A stretch of DNA of 40,626 nucleotides from positions 1 through 40,626 of the forward strand of contig JAKSRG010000027.1 in NCBI GenBank assembly GCA_024403735.1, read 5' to 3'. Positions 14,594-24,182 of this stretch are shown in pieces. This stretch comes from Clostridia bacterium. Its GTDB lineage: Bacteria; Bacillota; Clostridia; Saccharofermentanales; Saccharofermentanaceae. Within the stretch, counting starts at the first letter, position 1; each line of letters starts with the position of its first letter. The notes beneath the pieces were generated by a model that worked only from the letters and a program-made list of their open reading frames with translations, did not search any database and was not told the DNA's origin. The translations under genes were made by a program, and so were the position numbers.

Positions 14594-15307
14594 ATGAGAG
14601 ACTTCTATTCTAGAACATATGGCATATTTGGTGACAAGCTCGAAAACATCAAGCGAGCTCATATTGCTGTAGTTGGATTAGGTGGAGTAGGAGGTTCCGC
14701 TGCTATCGGGTTGGCAAGAAGTGGTGTAGGTAAATTAACACTGATTGATGGAGATTTTGTTGTTGAATCTAACCTCAATAGACAAAGTGTTTCATATATT
14801 TCTACTTTGGGTATGAACAAAGCTGAGGCAGCTAATAAACTTATCAAAGACATTAACGAAGATATAGATGTGTGTCTATATAATTCATTCTGGACGAAGG
14901 ATGCAGACATTGATTTATCAGGTGTTGATTACATTCTTGACTGTATTGATTCTGTGAAGGATAAGGTTGATCTTATTGCATATGCAAAGGGACATAATAT
15001 TCCAATAATTAGCAGTATGGGTGCTGGTAATAAGCTTGATCCAACTATGTTCAAAGTTGCTGATATCTCTAAGACTAGTGTTGATCCGCTTGCTAGAGTT
15101 ATGCGAAAGAAGCTTAAAGATATGGGCATTAATCATGTTAAGGTTGTTTTCTCAGAGGAAATCCCTAGAACTCCTTTCGCGCGTCCTGATGAGCAGAGTA
15201 AAGGCGACTATCAAAAGCGCAATAGTCCAGCAAGTTTTTCAGCTGTACCACCAGTTGTTGGGCTTATTATGTCAGCTGAAGTCTTAAAGGACATCTCAAA
15301 TATCTGA
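14594..15307 (+). CDS. tcdA: tRNA threonylcarbamoyladenosine dehydratase
   Basis: A 237-residue E1-like (ThiF/MoeB) adenylating enzyme that cyclises t6A37 in tRNA to ct6A. The ATP-binding GLGGVGG is at 28-34, followed by LTLIDGDFVVESNLNRQ, where TcdA orthologues have the conserved D and NxxRQ; DCIDSVKDK marks the second nucleotide-contact loop. ThiF and MoeB carry zinc-binding CxxC pairs; I see none here, as in TcdA. Length fits TcdA (~240-270). Its SD (GAGG) overlaps the end of feoB. Its presence behind feoAB is probably simple co-transcription. Confidence 0.9.
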   Translation: MRDFYSRTYGIFGDKLENIKRAHIAVVGLGGVGGSAAIGLARSGVGKLTLIDGDFVVESNLNRQSVSYISTLGMNKAEAANKLIKDINEDIDVCLYNSFWTKDADIDLSGVDYILDCIDSVKDKVDLIAYAKGHNIPIISSMGAGNKLDPTMFKVADISKTSVDPLARVMRKKLKDMGINHVKVVFSEEIPRTPFARPDEQSKGDYQKRNSPASFSAVPPVVGLIMSAEVLKDISNI

Positions 15308-15308
15308 G

Positions 15309-15334
15309 ATTTTGCAAGTTATTAATTGCAAAAT
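15309..15334. promoter_or_regulatory. Perfect inverted repeat overlapping the proS -35
   Basis: ATTTTGCAA (15309-15317) and TTGCAAAAT (15326-15334) are perfect 9-base arms around GTTATTAA. The right arm contains the -35 hexamer of the proS promoter. No T-tract follows, so it is a poor terminator for tcdA; it could be an operator. Confidence 0.45.
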
Positions 15335-15354
15335 GTCTTCTGTCCCCTTATAAT
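15326..15354 (+). promoter_or_regulatory. proS promoter
   Basis: TTGCAA (15326-15331), a 17-base spacer and TATAAT (15349-15354). The start point would be ~15361, leaving a leader of under 40 bases, too short for a T-box. The alaS promoter at 31724 has the same TTGCAA/17/TATAAT arrangement. Confidence 0.85.
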
Positions 15355-15398
15355 ATTACACGCTATATTTATATTATTAATATTATTAGGAGATAATT

Positions 15399-17096
15399 AT
15401 GCGAGTTTCAAAGTTATTTATGGCAACACAGAGAGAGATTCCATCTGATGCTGAGATCCCATCACATCAGTTAATGCTTCGTGCAGGTCTCATGCGTAAG
15501 GTTGCTTCTGGTATATATTCATTCATGCCAATGGGTTATAAGGCATTCCGTAATGTTGAGAAGGTAATCAGAGAAGAAATGGATAAGGCAGGAGCTCAGG
15601 AGCTCATCATGCCAGCAGTTCTTCCTGCTGAAGTTTACCAGGCTTCTGGTAGATGGGAGAAGTTCGGTCCAGAGATGTTCAGACTTCTTGATCGTGGCGG
15701 ACGTCAGTTCTGTCTTGGTCCTACACACGAAGAGCCATTCACAGAGGCTGTAAGAGATACAATTCGTTCTTACAAGCAGCTTCCTGTTACTCTTTATCAG
15801 ATCCAGCACAAGTATCGTGATGAGAAGCGTCCAAGATTTGGTGTTATGCGTTCACGTGAGTTCGTTATGAAGGATGCATATTCATTTGATGCTGATGAGG
15901 CAGGTCTTGATGCTTCATATGATGCAATGTACAAGGCATACTGCAATACATTCGACAGATTAGGTCTTGATTACATTATCGTAGACGCTGACTCAGGTGC
16001 TATGGGTGGTTCTGGTTCACAGGAGTTCATGGTTAAGAGTATTGTTGGTGAAGATGCTATCTGCTATTGCTCATCATGTAACTACGCTGCTAACGAGGAG
16101 AAGGCATATACAAATCCACCAGCTCCTGCTACAGATTATGAGATGCTTCCAGTTGAGAAGATTCATACTCCAAATGTAAAGACAATTGAAGAGCTTATGG
16201 CATATATGAATACTGAGCCAACAAGCTTTGCTAAGACAATTCTTTACAACATCGATGGCAAGATTGTTGCTTGCATGGTAAGAGGTGACAGAGAGATTAA
16301 CGAGACAAAGCTTGGTAATCTTTACGATGCAACAGAGATGAGCCTTGCAGCTTTTGACGATGTTGAGAGAATTACTGGTGCTAAGGTTGGTTTTGCTGGT
16401 CCAGTAGATCTTAAGGAAAAGATTGATGTTGTTGTTGATCCAGAAGTACTCGCAATGACAAACTTTGTTGTTGGTGCTAATGAGTCTGATTACCACTTCA
16501 AGAATATCAATGTTGGTAGAGATTTCGAGCCAACTATCGTTAAGGATGTTAAGAACGTTGTTGAAGGCGATGCTTGTCCTAAGTGTGGTAAGCCACTCTC
16601 AATGTGCCGTGGTGTAGAAGTTGGTCACATCTTCAAGCTCGGTACAAAGTATTCAAAGGCTTTGAACTGCGTATTCCTTGATAAGGATGGTAAGGAGAAC
16701 CCAATGATCATGGGTTGCTATGGTATTGGTGTTGGTCGAACACTTGCTGCTGTTATTGAGCAGTACAATGACGAAGATGGTATTAAGTGGCCAGTATCAG
16801 TTGCTCCATATAAGGCAATTGTTATCCCTACAAAGGTTAATGATGAAGAGAATATGGCTCTTGCAGAAGAGATTTACACAAAGCTTCAGGAAGCTGGTAT
16901 TGAAGTTCTTATCGATGATAGAAATGAGCGTCCTGGTGTTAAGTTCAAGGATTCTGATTTGATTGGTATCCCTGTAAGAATTACAGTTGGTAGAAGAGCT
17001 TCTGAGAGAGTTGTAGAAGTTAAGATGCGTGCAACTGGCGAAGTATCTGAGATTACTGCAGAAGAAGCTATTAAGGTTGCTATCGACCTTAAGTAA
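15399..17096 (+). CDS. proS: Prolyl-tRNA synthetase
   Basis: A 565-residue class II aminoacyl-tRNA synthetase of the long bacterial type. Motif 1 region ([23 protein letters not shown]), motif 2 ([19 protein letters not shown]...[17 protein letters not shown]) and motif 3 ([14 protein letters not shown]) are all present. An INS editing-type insertion occupies ~225-385, and the anticodon-binding domain ([12 protein letters not shown]...) is C-terminal. The cytosolic enzyme charges tRNA-Pro and probably clears mis-charged Ala-tRNA-Pro through the insertion. The start has AGGAG before the ATG. Only 21 bases separate it from the next gene, so the downstream cell-surface genes may share its transcript. 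Confidence 0.97.
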   Translation: MRVSKLFMATQREIPSDAEIPSHQLMLRAGLMRKVASGIYSFMPMGYKAFRNVEKVIREEMDKAGAQELIMPAVLPAEVYQASGRWEKFGPEMFRLLDRGGRQFCLGPTHEEPFTEAVRDTIRSYKQLPVTLYQIQHKYRDEKRPRFGVMRSREFVMKDAYSFDADEAGLDASYDAMYKAYCNTFDRLGLDYIIVDADSGAMGGSGSQEFMVKSIVGEDAICYCSSCNYAANEEKAYTNPPAPATDYEMLPVEKIHTPNVKTIEELMAYMNTEPTSFAKTILYNIDGKIVACMVRGDREINETKLGNLYDATEMSLAAFDDVERITGAKVGFAGPVDLKEKIDVVVDPEVLAMTNFVVGANESDYHFKNINVGRDFEPTIVKDVKNVVEGDACPKCGKPLSMCRGVEVGHIFKLGTKYSKALNCVFLDKDGKENPMIMGCYGIGVGRTLAAVIEQYNDEDGIKWPVSVAPYKAIVIPTKVNDEENMALAEEIYTKLQEAGIEVLIDDRNERPGVKFKDSDLIGIPVRITVGRRASERVVEVKMRATGEVSEITAEEAIKVAIDLK

Positions 17097-17117
17097 TGGG
17101 ATTTTAAGGGAATAGAT

Positions 17118-18725
17118 ATGATGATTAAGAGATTTTTAGGCGGTCTTTGTGGAGTTGCAGTTGCATTGAGTTTCTTTGGTGCAACTGCGGGCACAAAGGC
17201 CCCTTTTATTAATGAAAATTCTGATGACACTAGTGTTATTAGTACAGAGTTTATGAAGGCGGGTCCAGCTCCTCACATTCCTAATAAGGGTATTGAGGTT
17301 AAGTTTAATGGAACTAAGGAGATTCATCCTTCTGAGTTTAGGGCTAGTTATACTGAGGTTAATTACAAGTCATTAAGAGGTGAAACTTCAAGTGTAAGTG
17401 TTGATAAGGGAACTATTGTACTCAAAGCTGATGAAGGCGTTAATCTTGAACTTTCCGTAGTTGAGTATTATTCAGGATCTGTTGTTTTCAGAGAAGAAGC
17501 AGAACATGTTATTTCATATGAGTGTGGTTCTTTAATGAAACCTAATGTTCCATATTATGTTGAGGCTAATATTCATTTCGTTGCGAATGATTTCTTTGAT
17601 GATGCATTGGTTCTTAGTGTTGATGAGACGGGTAATTTGTACTTCGTTGAATCTCCTGTATATAAGTACAATGTTGAGCAGTTCTCTAACCTCAAGGATA
17701 CAGATTCATATCTTAAGGGATGTCTCATTCCTGAGAGGGATATGGAATGTGATAACGAAGATATCATCAGAATTTCTAACGAGATTTGTGATGGTGCGAG
17801 AACTGATTATGAGAAGGTAGATAAGATTTATTCATACATCGTGGATAACATGTATTACGATTATGATCAGGCCTATGACTATCGCGCTCCGTATGAGGAT
17901 GACGCATTAAGTCTTCTTAGAAGAAATATTGCTGTATGTGAAGGTTTTTCTAATGTATTTGTAGCTCTTTGTAGAGTACAAGGAATTCCTGCATGTGAGA
18001 CATTTGGTAGTGGATATGGTTATGATGAGTTATGGTCACTTAATATGGCTAACGTAAATAGTTCTAATCACGCTTGGGTTGCTGTTTTTGTAGGTGGTGA
18101 GTGGCTCATAATGGATCCTACTTGGGATAACATGAATGAATACTATATGGGTAAATCAACTCTCAATGAATCAACTCGTAATTTTGTATTCATCCCAATG
18201 GAGTCATTTTCTTTCACTCACATCTATTTTAATGCTGATACATCTCATGCTATGAAGCGCTCTGGCGAATGCGGACCTGATTCCACATTCGAGATTGATA
18301 AGTATGGTGTCTGCACAATCTATGGTTCTGGTTCTGTATGTTTGCCAGACGAAGTTGATGATTTCTTCATGCTTGTTTTCGATGAGGATTCAGACATAAC
18401 AGAGATTGCAGATGAGGCTTTTGTTAACTGTGACTTGCTTAATTATGTCATTCTCCCAGACGGAGTTGAAAAGATAGGTGAATATGCATTCTATCACTGT
18501 GAGAATCTCGAATATGTTTACATACCTGACACAGTATATTCCATTGGTAAGGATGCATTTTGGGTATGTGATAAGCTCGCTTATATCGAGATACCAGACG
18601 GTGCTGATGTTGGTAAAGATGCATTTAATATGTGTCCTAGACTAGTGCTCAGCGTACAGGAAGAAGATCAGGTAGATATGAGTACATATAATATTGATAT
18701 TGCACAGCTTATTGTACGTGAATAA
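17118..18725 (+). CDS. Secreted transglutaminase-like / BspA leucine-rich repeat protein
   Basis: A 535-residue exported protein. Residues 1-~28 are a signal peptide (basic start, hydrophobic core). Residues ~30-195 are an uncharacterised beta-rich region. Residues ~215-345 form a transglutaminase-like cysteine hydrolase fold: CEGFSNVFVALCRVQGIP with C274, NHAWV with H318 and MDPTWDN with D333 complete the catalytic triad. Residues ~385-520 hold BspA-type repeats (AFVNCDLLNYVILPDGVEKI, AFYHCENLEYVYIPDTVYSI and so on) for ligand binding. There is no LPXTG or membrane anchor. It may act on wall or host proteins as protease or crosslinker. It has close spacing to proS upstream (21 bases) and to the ABC genes downstream (11 bases). 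Confidence 0.85.
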   Translation: MMIKRFLGGLCGVAVALSFFGATAGTKAPFINENSDDTSVISTEFMKAGPAPHIPNKGIEVKFNGTKEIHPSEFRASYTEVNYKSLRGETSSVSVDKGTIVLKADEGVNLELSVVEYYSGSVVFREEAEHVISYECGSLMKPNVPYYVEANIHFVANDFFDDALVLSVDETGNLYFVESPVYKYNVEQFSNLKDTDSYLKGCLIPERDMECDNEDIIRISNEICDGARTDYEKVDKIYSYIVDNMYYDYDQAYDYRAPYEDDALSLLRRNIAVCEGFSNVFVALCRVQGIPACETFGSGYGYDELWSLNMANVNSSNHAWVAVFVGGEWLIMDPTWDNMNEYYMGKSTLNESTRNFVFIPMESFSFTHIYFNADTSHAMKRSGECGPDSTFEIDKYGVCTIYGSGSVCLPDEVDDFFMLVFDEDSDITEIADEAFVNCDLLNYVILPDGVEKIGEYAFYHCENLEYVYIPDTVYSIGKDAFWVCDKLAYIEIPDGADVGKDAFNMCPRLVLSVQEEDQVDMSTYNIDIAQLIVRE

Positions 18726-18736
18726 AGAGGTGATTT

Positions 18737-19438
18737 ATGTCCTACATTGAATATCGTGATGTTAAGAAGGTATATAAAACGGGTGATGTTGATTTGTACG
18801 CATTAAGCGGCGTCGATTTCTTCATTAATCAGGGTGAGCTTTGTGTTATTGTTGGCCAGTCAGGTGCAGGTAAGACAACACTTCTTAATATCCTCGGAGG
18901 TATGGATAAACTTACTTCTGGACAGGTGTTCATTGATGGACATGAAATATCTTCATTGAGTAATAAAGAACTCGCGTTATACAGAAGAAATGATGTTGGC
19001 TTTGTTTTCCAGTTCTATAATTTAATACCAAATCTCACAGCTCTCGAAAACATTGAAATGGCTTCACAGCTTGTTAAGAACCCTATGGATCCTGAGGAAT
19101 TGTTGCAGGAAGTAGGACTAACTGAACGTAAGAATAATTTCCCAGCTCAGTTATCAGGTGGTGAGCAGCAGCGAGTAGCGATTGCTAGAGCAATTGCTAA
19201 GAACCCTAAGCTTTTATTATGTGATGAGCCTACAGGTGCGCTCGATTATCAGACTGGTAAAGCTATTTTGAAGCTCCTTCAGAAGTTGAGTGTAGAGAAG
19301 GGTATGACAGTTGTTATCATTACTCATAACTCAGCATTGACTGCTATGGCCGACAGAGTTATCAGACTTAAGAATGGTAAAGTAAGCAGCAATGTGATTA
19401 ATGAGAATCCAATTCCAGTTGAGCTCATTGAGTGGTAA
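18737..19438 (+). CDS. ABC transporter ATP-binding protein (MacB/LolD type)
   Basis: A 233-residue ATPase with Walker [10 protein letters not shown] (40-48), Q-loop VFQFYNLIP, signature LSGGEQQR (139-146), Walker [13 protein letters not shown] and H-loop ITHN. The sequence is of the MacB/LolD/FtsE branch that pairs with FtsX-type permeases for mechanotransmission or peptide/lipid extrusion, not substrate-binding-protein import. The permease starts 6 bases after its stop. SD AGAGGTG precedes the start. Confidence 0.95.
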   Translation: MSYIEYRDVKKVYKTGDVDLYALSGVDFFINQGELCVIVGQSGAGKTTLLNILGGMDKLTSGQVFIDGHEISSLSNKELALYRRNDVGFVFQFYNLIPNLTALENIEMASQLVKNPMDPEELLQEVGLTERKNNFPAQLSGGEQQRVAIARAIAKNPKLLLCDEPTGALDYQTGKAILKLLQKLSVEKGMTVVIITHNSALTAMADRVIRLKNGKVSSNVINENPIPVELIEW

Positions 19439-19444
19439 TCTGCC

Positions 19445-22400
19445 ATGAATAGTACGTTCATTAAGGTTATTTTCAGAAGCATTAGAGATAGTATTGTAAG
19501 ATTTCTTGCGATATTAGCTATTACTGCGCTTGGAGTTGGTTTTTTCTCTGGTCTTAAGGCTACAACTCCGTCATTAAATGAGACTGCTAATCAGTTTATA
19601 AATGAATATAAATTATATGATTTGAGACTGATATCAACTATTGGATTTGATGATGAAGATATTGAGAAAATCTCCAAGCTCGACAAGGTTACTTCATGTG
19701 AAGGTGCATATTTTAAAGATGCATTGGTATCAAGATTAAGAGCGAATAGCGAAGTTCCAGATGACTATATTAGTGTAGTTAGATTTCATTCATTAACTAG
19801 TAATGTTAATACATTGAAGGTTGAGGAAGGCAGACTTCCAACTTCTCCTAATGAAGTTGTATTAGATGGTTATCAGTGTGATTCTAGTTGGATTGGTGAC
19901 AAGATTATTATTGATAGCGAAGACGGATTTACAGAGAAGACATTGACAGTTGTAGGAATTGTCAGATCTCCATACTATTTGAATTTCCAGAGAGGAAGTA
20001 CTGATATCGGAGGCGGTTCTATTGGTTTCTTTGCTTATACAATGCCTGAGACTTTTGACTTCGAGTATTATGTTGAAGCTTTCGTAACTCTTGATAATGA
20101 TTACTATATCTATTCAGATGAATACGATGATTTTATTGAAGAATATATCGATTATGCGGAGCCTCAAATTCAGTCAATAATTGATGAGCGATTTGATACG
20201 CTTATTGGTGATGCAAGAGCTGAATATGAAGATGGTGTAGCAGAGTATAACGATAAGATGGGCGATGCTATGACTGAACTAGGTGATGCCTATTCTGAAT
20301 TAGTAGACGCTAGAGAAGAGCTTTCTGATGCCAGAATTGAGATTGAAGATGCTACCAAGGAATTGGAAGATGCAGCTACTAAGCTCGAGGATGCTGATGC
20401 GACATTAGATGAGGCACAGCTTGATTTGCAAGCAGCTGAACTTCAGATTGCTGATGCAGAGGATTTATTTGCTGAACAGAAGGCTCAGTTAGATGAATTA
20501 GGAGTAGCTTTGGACGAGTTACTTCCTATGCTTCCAGAATTAGAAGCAAAGAAGGCAGAAGTAGAGACTGGTATCGAGACTATTAATCAGAACCTTCCAA
20601 CTATTGAGGCACAGATTGAAGCTTTTGAGAGTATGTATTCAGCCGAAGAATTAGCTATGTCTCCTGACTATTTAACACTAGTAGGAACAAGAGACGCGCT
20701 TCAGGCAAGCTTAACAGAAGCTACTGATGGATTAGCTGAGATTGATGCTAGTATCTTGCAGATTAATACTTTGAAAGACCAATATGATGCAGGTATTGAA
20801 GCATACGATACAGCGTATGCTGAGTTTAGTGATAAAAAGTCTCAGTATGAGAGTTCATATGAGGCATATACAGATGGACGTGCTTCATATCTTACTGGCC
20901 TGAGTGAATATGAAGATGGTAAGGCTTCATTAGAGGACGGAATTAAGGAATATGAGGACGGCCTCAAAGAGTATAATGACGGATACCTCGAGTACTTAGA
21001 TGGACAGCGTGAGATAGCTGCTAATGCTGCATGCACATCGTTGTATCTTATGCATATTGATCGTATGCTAGATGATTTTGACGAGCCTGATACATATGTA
21101 TTAGGAAGAGATACAAATATCGGTTATGTATGTTTTGAAAATGATGCTCAGATTGTAGATAGAGTTGCAGCTGTTTTCCCATTGTTCTTCTTCGCGATTG
21201 CGGCACTTGTATGTTCTACAACAATGCAGAGAATGGTTGCAGATGAGCGAGTTCAGATTGGTTCTATGCGAGCTTTAGGTTATTCTTCTGGAACTATCGT
21301 ATCTAAATATGTTATTTATTCTGGATTAGCAGCAATACTTGGTTGTGTTGGTGGTTTTATTGGTGGAACCAAACTTTTCCCATTCGTTATCTGGGATGTA
21401 TATGGAATGATGTATGGTTTTACAGACCTTGTATATAAGCAGAGTGCATTGATGTTTATCATTTCATTAGTTGTATCTTTGATCTGCTCTGTTGGTGTAA
21501 CAGTTGTTACTTGTGTTGGTGAATTTAGAGAACAGCCTGCTGAACTTGTTAGACCAAAGGCTCCAACTCCAGGTAAGAGAATTCTTCTTGAGAGAATTAG
21601 TTTTATTTGGTCTAAGCTAAAGTTTTTACATAAAGTATCAGCGAGAAATGTATTCAGATTCAAGAAGAGAATGTGGATGATGATTATTGGTATCGCTGGT
21701 TGTACAGCCCTCGTACTTACTGGTTTTGGACTACAGGACTCTATCAAGGACGTTGTTAATCTTCAGTACGATAAGATTCTTACTTATGATAGTTTGATTA
21801 TGTTTGAGTCTGGAACTAGTACGGATGAGATTTCATCTATGATTAAGAACTCAGAAGACAAGCTGGGTGTTAGTACTTCATATGCACTTATTAATCAGAG
21901 AGTTATTAAGCATACTAGTGATAGTGGTATCAGAAGTATTGAACTTATTTCAACTAGTGATGAAGGTATCTTGAGTTATGTAAATCCACATAGTGATGGT
22001 CAAAATTTCGCTTGGCCTGAAGATGGTAAGATGGGTGTTTCAGCTAAGCTTGCCAAGGCAACAGGAATGAAGGCTGGAGATATCGTAACATTCGACTACG
22101 GCGATAATGGCGAGAGTTTTGATGTTGAGATTGCGTATGTTTTCGAGAACTATATATTCCATTACGCTGTAATGAATGCGAACACATATGAGATGGTATT
22201 TGGTGAAGCATATGAGCCAACAGGAGTGCTCCTATCTTTGCCTGATGGAACTGAAGTTACTGACCTTAATTTTGCTAGTGATGTAGCATCCGATTCTAGG
22301 GTTAAGTCTTGGTCAGCCATTAGCGAATCTAGAGATAGATTCCAGAATACAATGAACCAGCTCAATGCGGTTATTATTCTTGTTATCGGTTGCGCTGCTG

Positions 22401-22762
22401 CACTTGCTTTTATTGTTTTGTTTAATCTTAATAATATTAATATTACTGAGCGAGTTCGCGAGATTGCAACTCTTAAGGTTCTTGGATTTAATCGTAAGGA
22501 GACAGGAAGTTACGTATTCCGTGAGAATACTATTCTCGTTTTGATGGGATTCGTTGTAGGTATTCCATTGGGAATTGCTCTCCATGCATTTGTAATGGAG
22601 CAGATTGCTATGGATACAGTTACATTCCAGATAATCATTAAGCCTATAAGCTATGTTGTTTCGCTTGGAACAGTATTATTGTTCTCGATTATTGTTGATC
22701 TTGTTATGAGAATTAAGATTGAGAAGATTGATATGGCTGAATCACTTAAAAGTATTGAATAA
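19445..22762 (+). CDS. Large FtsX-type ABC permease with extracellular coiled coil
   Basis: A 1105-residue permease with about eight membrane helices: near 19-39, then ~577-595, ~615-640 and ~672-692 (first FtsX domain), ~750, and ~975-1000, ~1030 and ~1070 (second FtsX domain). Residues ~40-255 are an extracellular alpha/beta region. Residues ~257-522 are a long coiled coil with seven-residue ELxDA-type repeats, then short YxDG repeats. Residues ~775-965 form a second extracellular domain. Two FtsX domains plus a long coiled coil resemble large Firmicute exporter permeases that work as a single fused subunit. Partner ATPase is the upstream gene. Function in export, sensing or activating a cell-surface hydrolase is inferred; the transglutaminase-like neighbour is a possible client. 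Confidence 0.9.
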   Translation: MNSTFIKVIFRSIRDSIVRFLAILAITALGVGFFSGLKATTPSLNETANQFINEYKLYDLRLISTIGFDDEDIEKISKLDKVTSCEGAYFKDALVSRLRANSEVPDDYISVVRFHSLTSNVNTLKVEEGRLPTSPNEVVLDGYQCDSSWIGDKIIIDSEDGFTEKTLTVVGIVRSPYYLNFQRGSTDIGGGSIGFFAYTMPETFDFEYYVEAFVTLDNDYYIYSDEYDDFIEEYIDYAEPQIQSIIDERFDTLIGDARAEYEDGVAEYNDKMGDAMTELGDAYSELVDAREELSDARIEIEDATKELEDAATKLEDADATLDEAQLDLQAAELQIADAEDLFAEQKAQLDELGVALDELLPMLPELEAKKAEVETGIETINQNLPTIEAQIEAFESMYSAEELAMSPDYLTLVGTRDALQASLTEATDGLAEIDASILQINTLKDQYDAGIEAYDTAYAEFSDKKSQYESSYEAYTDGRASYLTGLSEYEDGKASLEDGIKEYEDGLKEYNDGYLEYLDGQREIAANAACTSLYLMHIDRMLDDFDEPDTYVLGRDTNIGYVCFENDAQIVDRVAAVFPLFFFAIAALVCSTTMQRMVADERVQIGSMRALGYSSGTIVSKYVIYSGLAAILGCVGGFIGGTKLFPFVIWDVYGMMYGFTDLVYKQSALMFIISLVVSLICSVGVTVVTCVGEFREQPAELVRPKAPTPGKRILLERISFIWSKLKFLHKVSARNVFRFKKRMWMMIIGIAGCTALVLTGFGLQDSIKDVVNLQYDKILTYDSLIMFESGTSTDEISSMIKNSEDKLGVSTSYALINQRVIKHTSDSGIRSIELISTSDEGILSYVNPHSDGQNFAWPEDGKMGVSAKLAKATGMKAGDIVTFDYGDNGESFDVEIAYVFENYIFHYAVMNANTYEMVFGEAYEPTGVLLSLPDGTEVTDLNFASDVASDSRVKSWSAISESRDRFQNTMNQLNAVIILVIGCAAALAFIVLFNLNNINITERVREIATLKVLGFNRKETGSYVFRENTILVLMGFVVGIPLGIALHAFVMEQIAMDTVTFQIIIKPISYVVSLGTVLLFSIIVDLVMRIKIEKIDMAESLKSIE

Positions 22763-22785
22763 GATTTCATTTAGGAGGATACTTT

Positions 22786-24030
22786 ATGGGTCCAATTGTG
22801 ACGTATATTGTGTATGGTGCGTTTTTGGCACTGTGCTTAATCGGAGGTAAGTTTAAGTTTAAGAAGGGAACATACCACGAAGAAGTAGCTAGTGTAGAGG
22901 TTATGAAATCGCTAAAAGGTCTTGCTGCTATTGGTGTAATACTTCATCATATATCACAGCATGATATCTTTCAGAATTCGCATACAATGGCGCTGTTTTG
23001 TCATACAGGACACTTATTTGTTGCTATTTTCTTTTTCTGCTCTGGATATGGATTGATTAAGAGCCTTGATAAGAAACCTAACTATCTAAATGGATTTGTT
23101 AAAAATCGTATTTGTAAGGGAATAGTTCTTCCTTTCTATGTGAATGTCCTTATTTATGGGTTGTTCTTCTACTTCGCGGGTGCTTCATTGCCTACAGCTC
23201 AGTGGATTTGTAACGCTGTTGGTCTTACTATGATGGACGTGTATGCATGGTTCCCAATTGTTATGGCGATCATCTATTTGGCCTTCTATTTGGTTTTCAA
23301 GAATGTCAAAAACAGAAATGTTGCGTTCGGCATAATGCTAGCGGTTATTCTCTTCTTAGGTGCAGTGTTCTGTATCAATGGACATTTCGCATGGTGGCAT
23401 GGCGAAGAGAATTGGTGGTGCGATTGGAAGGTTAAGAATGAGATTTGGTGGCGTGAGCAGAAGGTCCTTTGGTTCAACGGTGAATGGTGGGTTAACTCTG
23501 TAATTGCTTTCCTTGTAGGTCTTATTGTTGCTGATAAGGAAGCTACTGTTAAGAAGTTCTTCTCTAAGTTGTACTATATTAAACTTATTGCACTTTTACT
23601 TGTGACATTTGGAGCGGAATTCTTCTTTAACTTTATGTCTGCTAAGTTTGGTTATTGGACTGAGTTTGCTGGTAATGGTCCTGGAATTAAAGAGAAGTTC
23701 ATTACTTATTTTTCTCAGCTCCCACATGTCATTTTCTTCGTGCTCTTCATTTATGTATTACTTATGAAGTTCCACTCTGTTAATCCAATCACTAAGTTCT
23801 TTGGTAAGTATTCACTTCATACATATCTTATGAACTACGTGGCAATTGCTATTACAGAAGAGTTCATCGACAAGCAGCACTTCTTTAATAAGTATAGATA
23901 TTTTATTGTTGCTTATGTTGTTGGCGTTATAGTATTGTCTGTTGTTTTGGGCTTGATGGAGTACTATGCTACTGAAGGTATTGCTAAGCTCTTGTTCAGA
24001 AAGAAGAAAGAGATTAAGGCAGCGAATTAA
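22786..24030 (+). CDS. Acyltransferase-3-like membrane protein
   Basis: A 414-residue protein with about ten membrane helices. The VEVMKSLKGLAAIGVILHHISQHD segment matches the start of acyltransferase family 3 (PF01757), whose catalytic His-containing loop follows a membrane helix; FFCSGYGLIKS is also family-like. Such enzymes O-acylate surface polysaccharides or lipids. Residues ~200-236 are unusually rich in tryptophan (10 Trp). SD AGGAGG precedes ATG 22786. It is the last gene before the terminator at 24054. Confidence 0.75.
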   Translation: MGPIVTYIVYGAFLALCLIGGKFKFKKGTYHEEVASVEVMKSLKGLAAIGVILHHISQHDIFQNSHTMALFCHTGHLFVAIFFFCSGYGLIKSLDKKPNYLNGFVKNRICKGIVLPFYVNVLIYGLFFYFAGASLPTAQWICNAVGLTMMDVYAWFPIVMAIIYLAFYLVFKNVKNRNVAFGIMLAVILFLGAVFCINGHFAWWHGEENWWCDWKVKNEIWWREQKVLWFNGEWWVNSVIAFLVGLIVADKEATVKKFFSKLYYIKLIALLLVTFGAEFFFNFMSAKFGYWTEFAGNGPGIKEKFITYFSQLPHVIFFVLFIYVLLMKFHSVNPITKFFGKYSLHTYLMNYVAIAITEEFIDKQHFFNKYRYFIVAYVVGVIVLSVVLGLMEYYATEGIAKLLFRKKKEIKAAN

Positions 24031-24053
24031 TTAGTGATTTTGAGAATTTATCT

Positions 24054-24088
24054 GCACCACGAGGATTACCTTGTGGTGCTTTTGTTTT
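24054..24088 (+). terminator. Terminator of the proS-to-acyltransferase unit
   Basis: GCACCACGAGG (24054-24064) pairs with CCTTGTGGTGC (24069-24079), with one G-U, around ATTA, followed by TTTTGTTTT. Confidence 0.9.
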
Positions 24089-24119
24089 GCGCTAGTATTG
24101 AAGGAATTTGGAGCATATG

Positions 24120-24166
24120 AAAACTGCCTCCGATTTATGTTCATAAATCAGAAGGCAGTTTGTTTT
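24120..24166 (-). terminator. Terminator hairpin of the DUF2298 gene
   Basis: AAACTGCCT (24121-24129) pairs with AGGCAGTTT (24153-24161), with an inner GATTTATG/CATAAATC stem. The flanking A run gives a modest T-tract on the minus strand (CAGTTTTCA), and TTTGTTTTC follows on plus, so it may act in both directions. It sits 17 bases past the minus-strand stop codon. Confidence 0.7.
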
Positions 24167-24182
24167 CGATTACTTATTATAT

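Noticed and set aside
15309..15334. Palindrome read as terminator of tcdA
   Set aside because: No T-tract follows and the right arm is part of the proS promoter; operator is more likely, though not proven.
21316..21747. 143-codon minus-strand ORF within the ABC permease
   Set aside because: Shadow of a coding region in the opposite strand; no SD and no domain.
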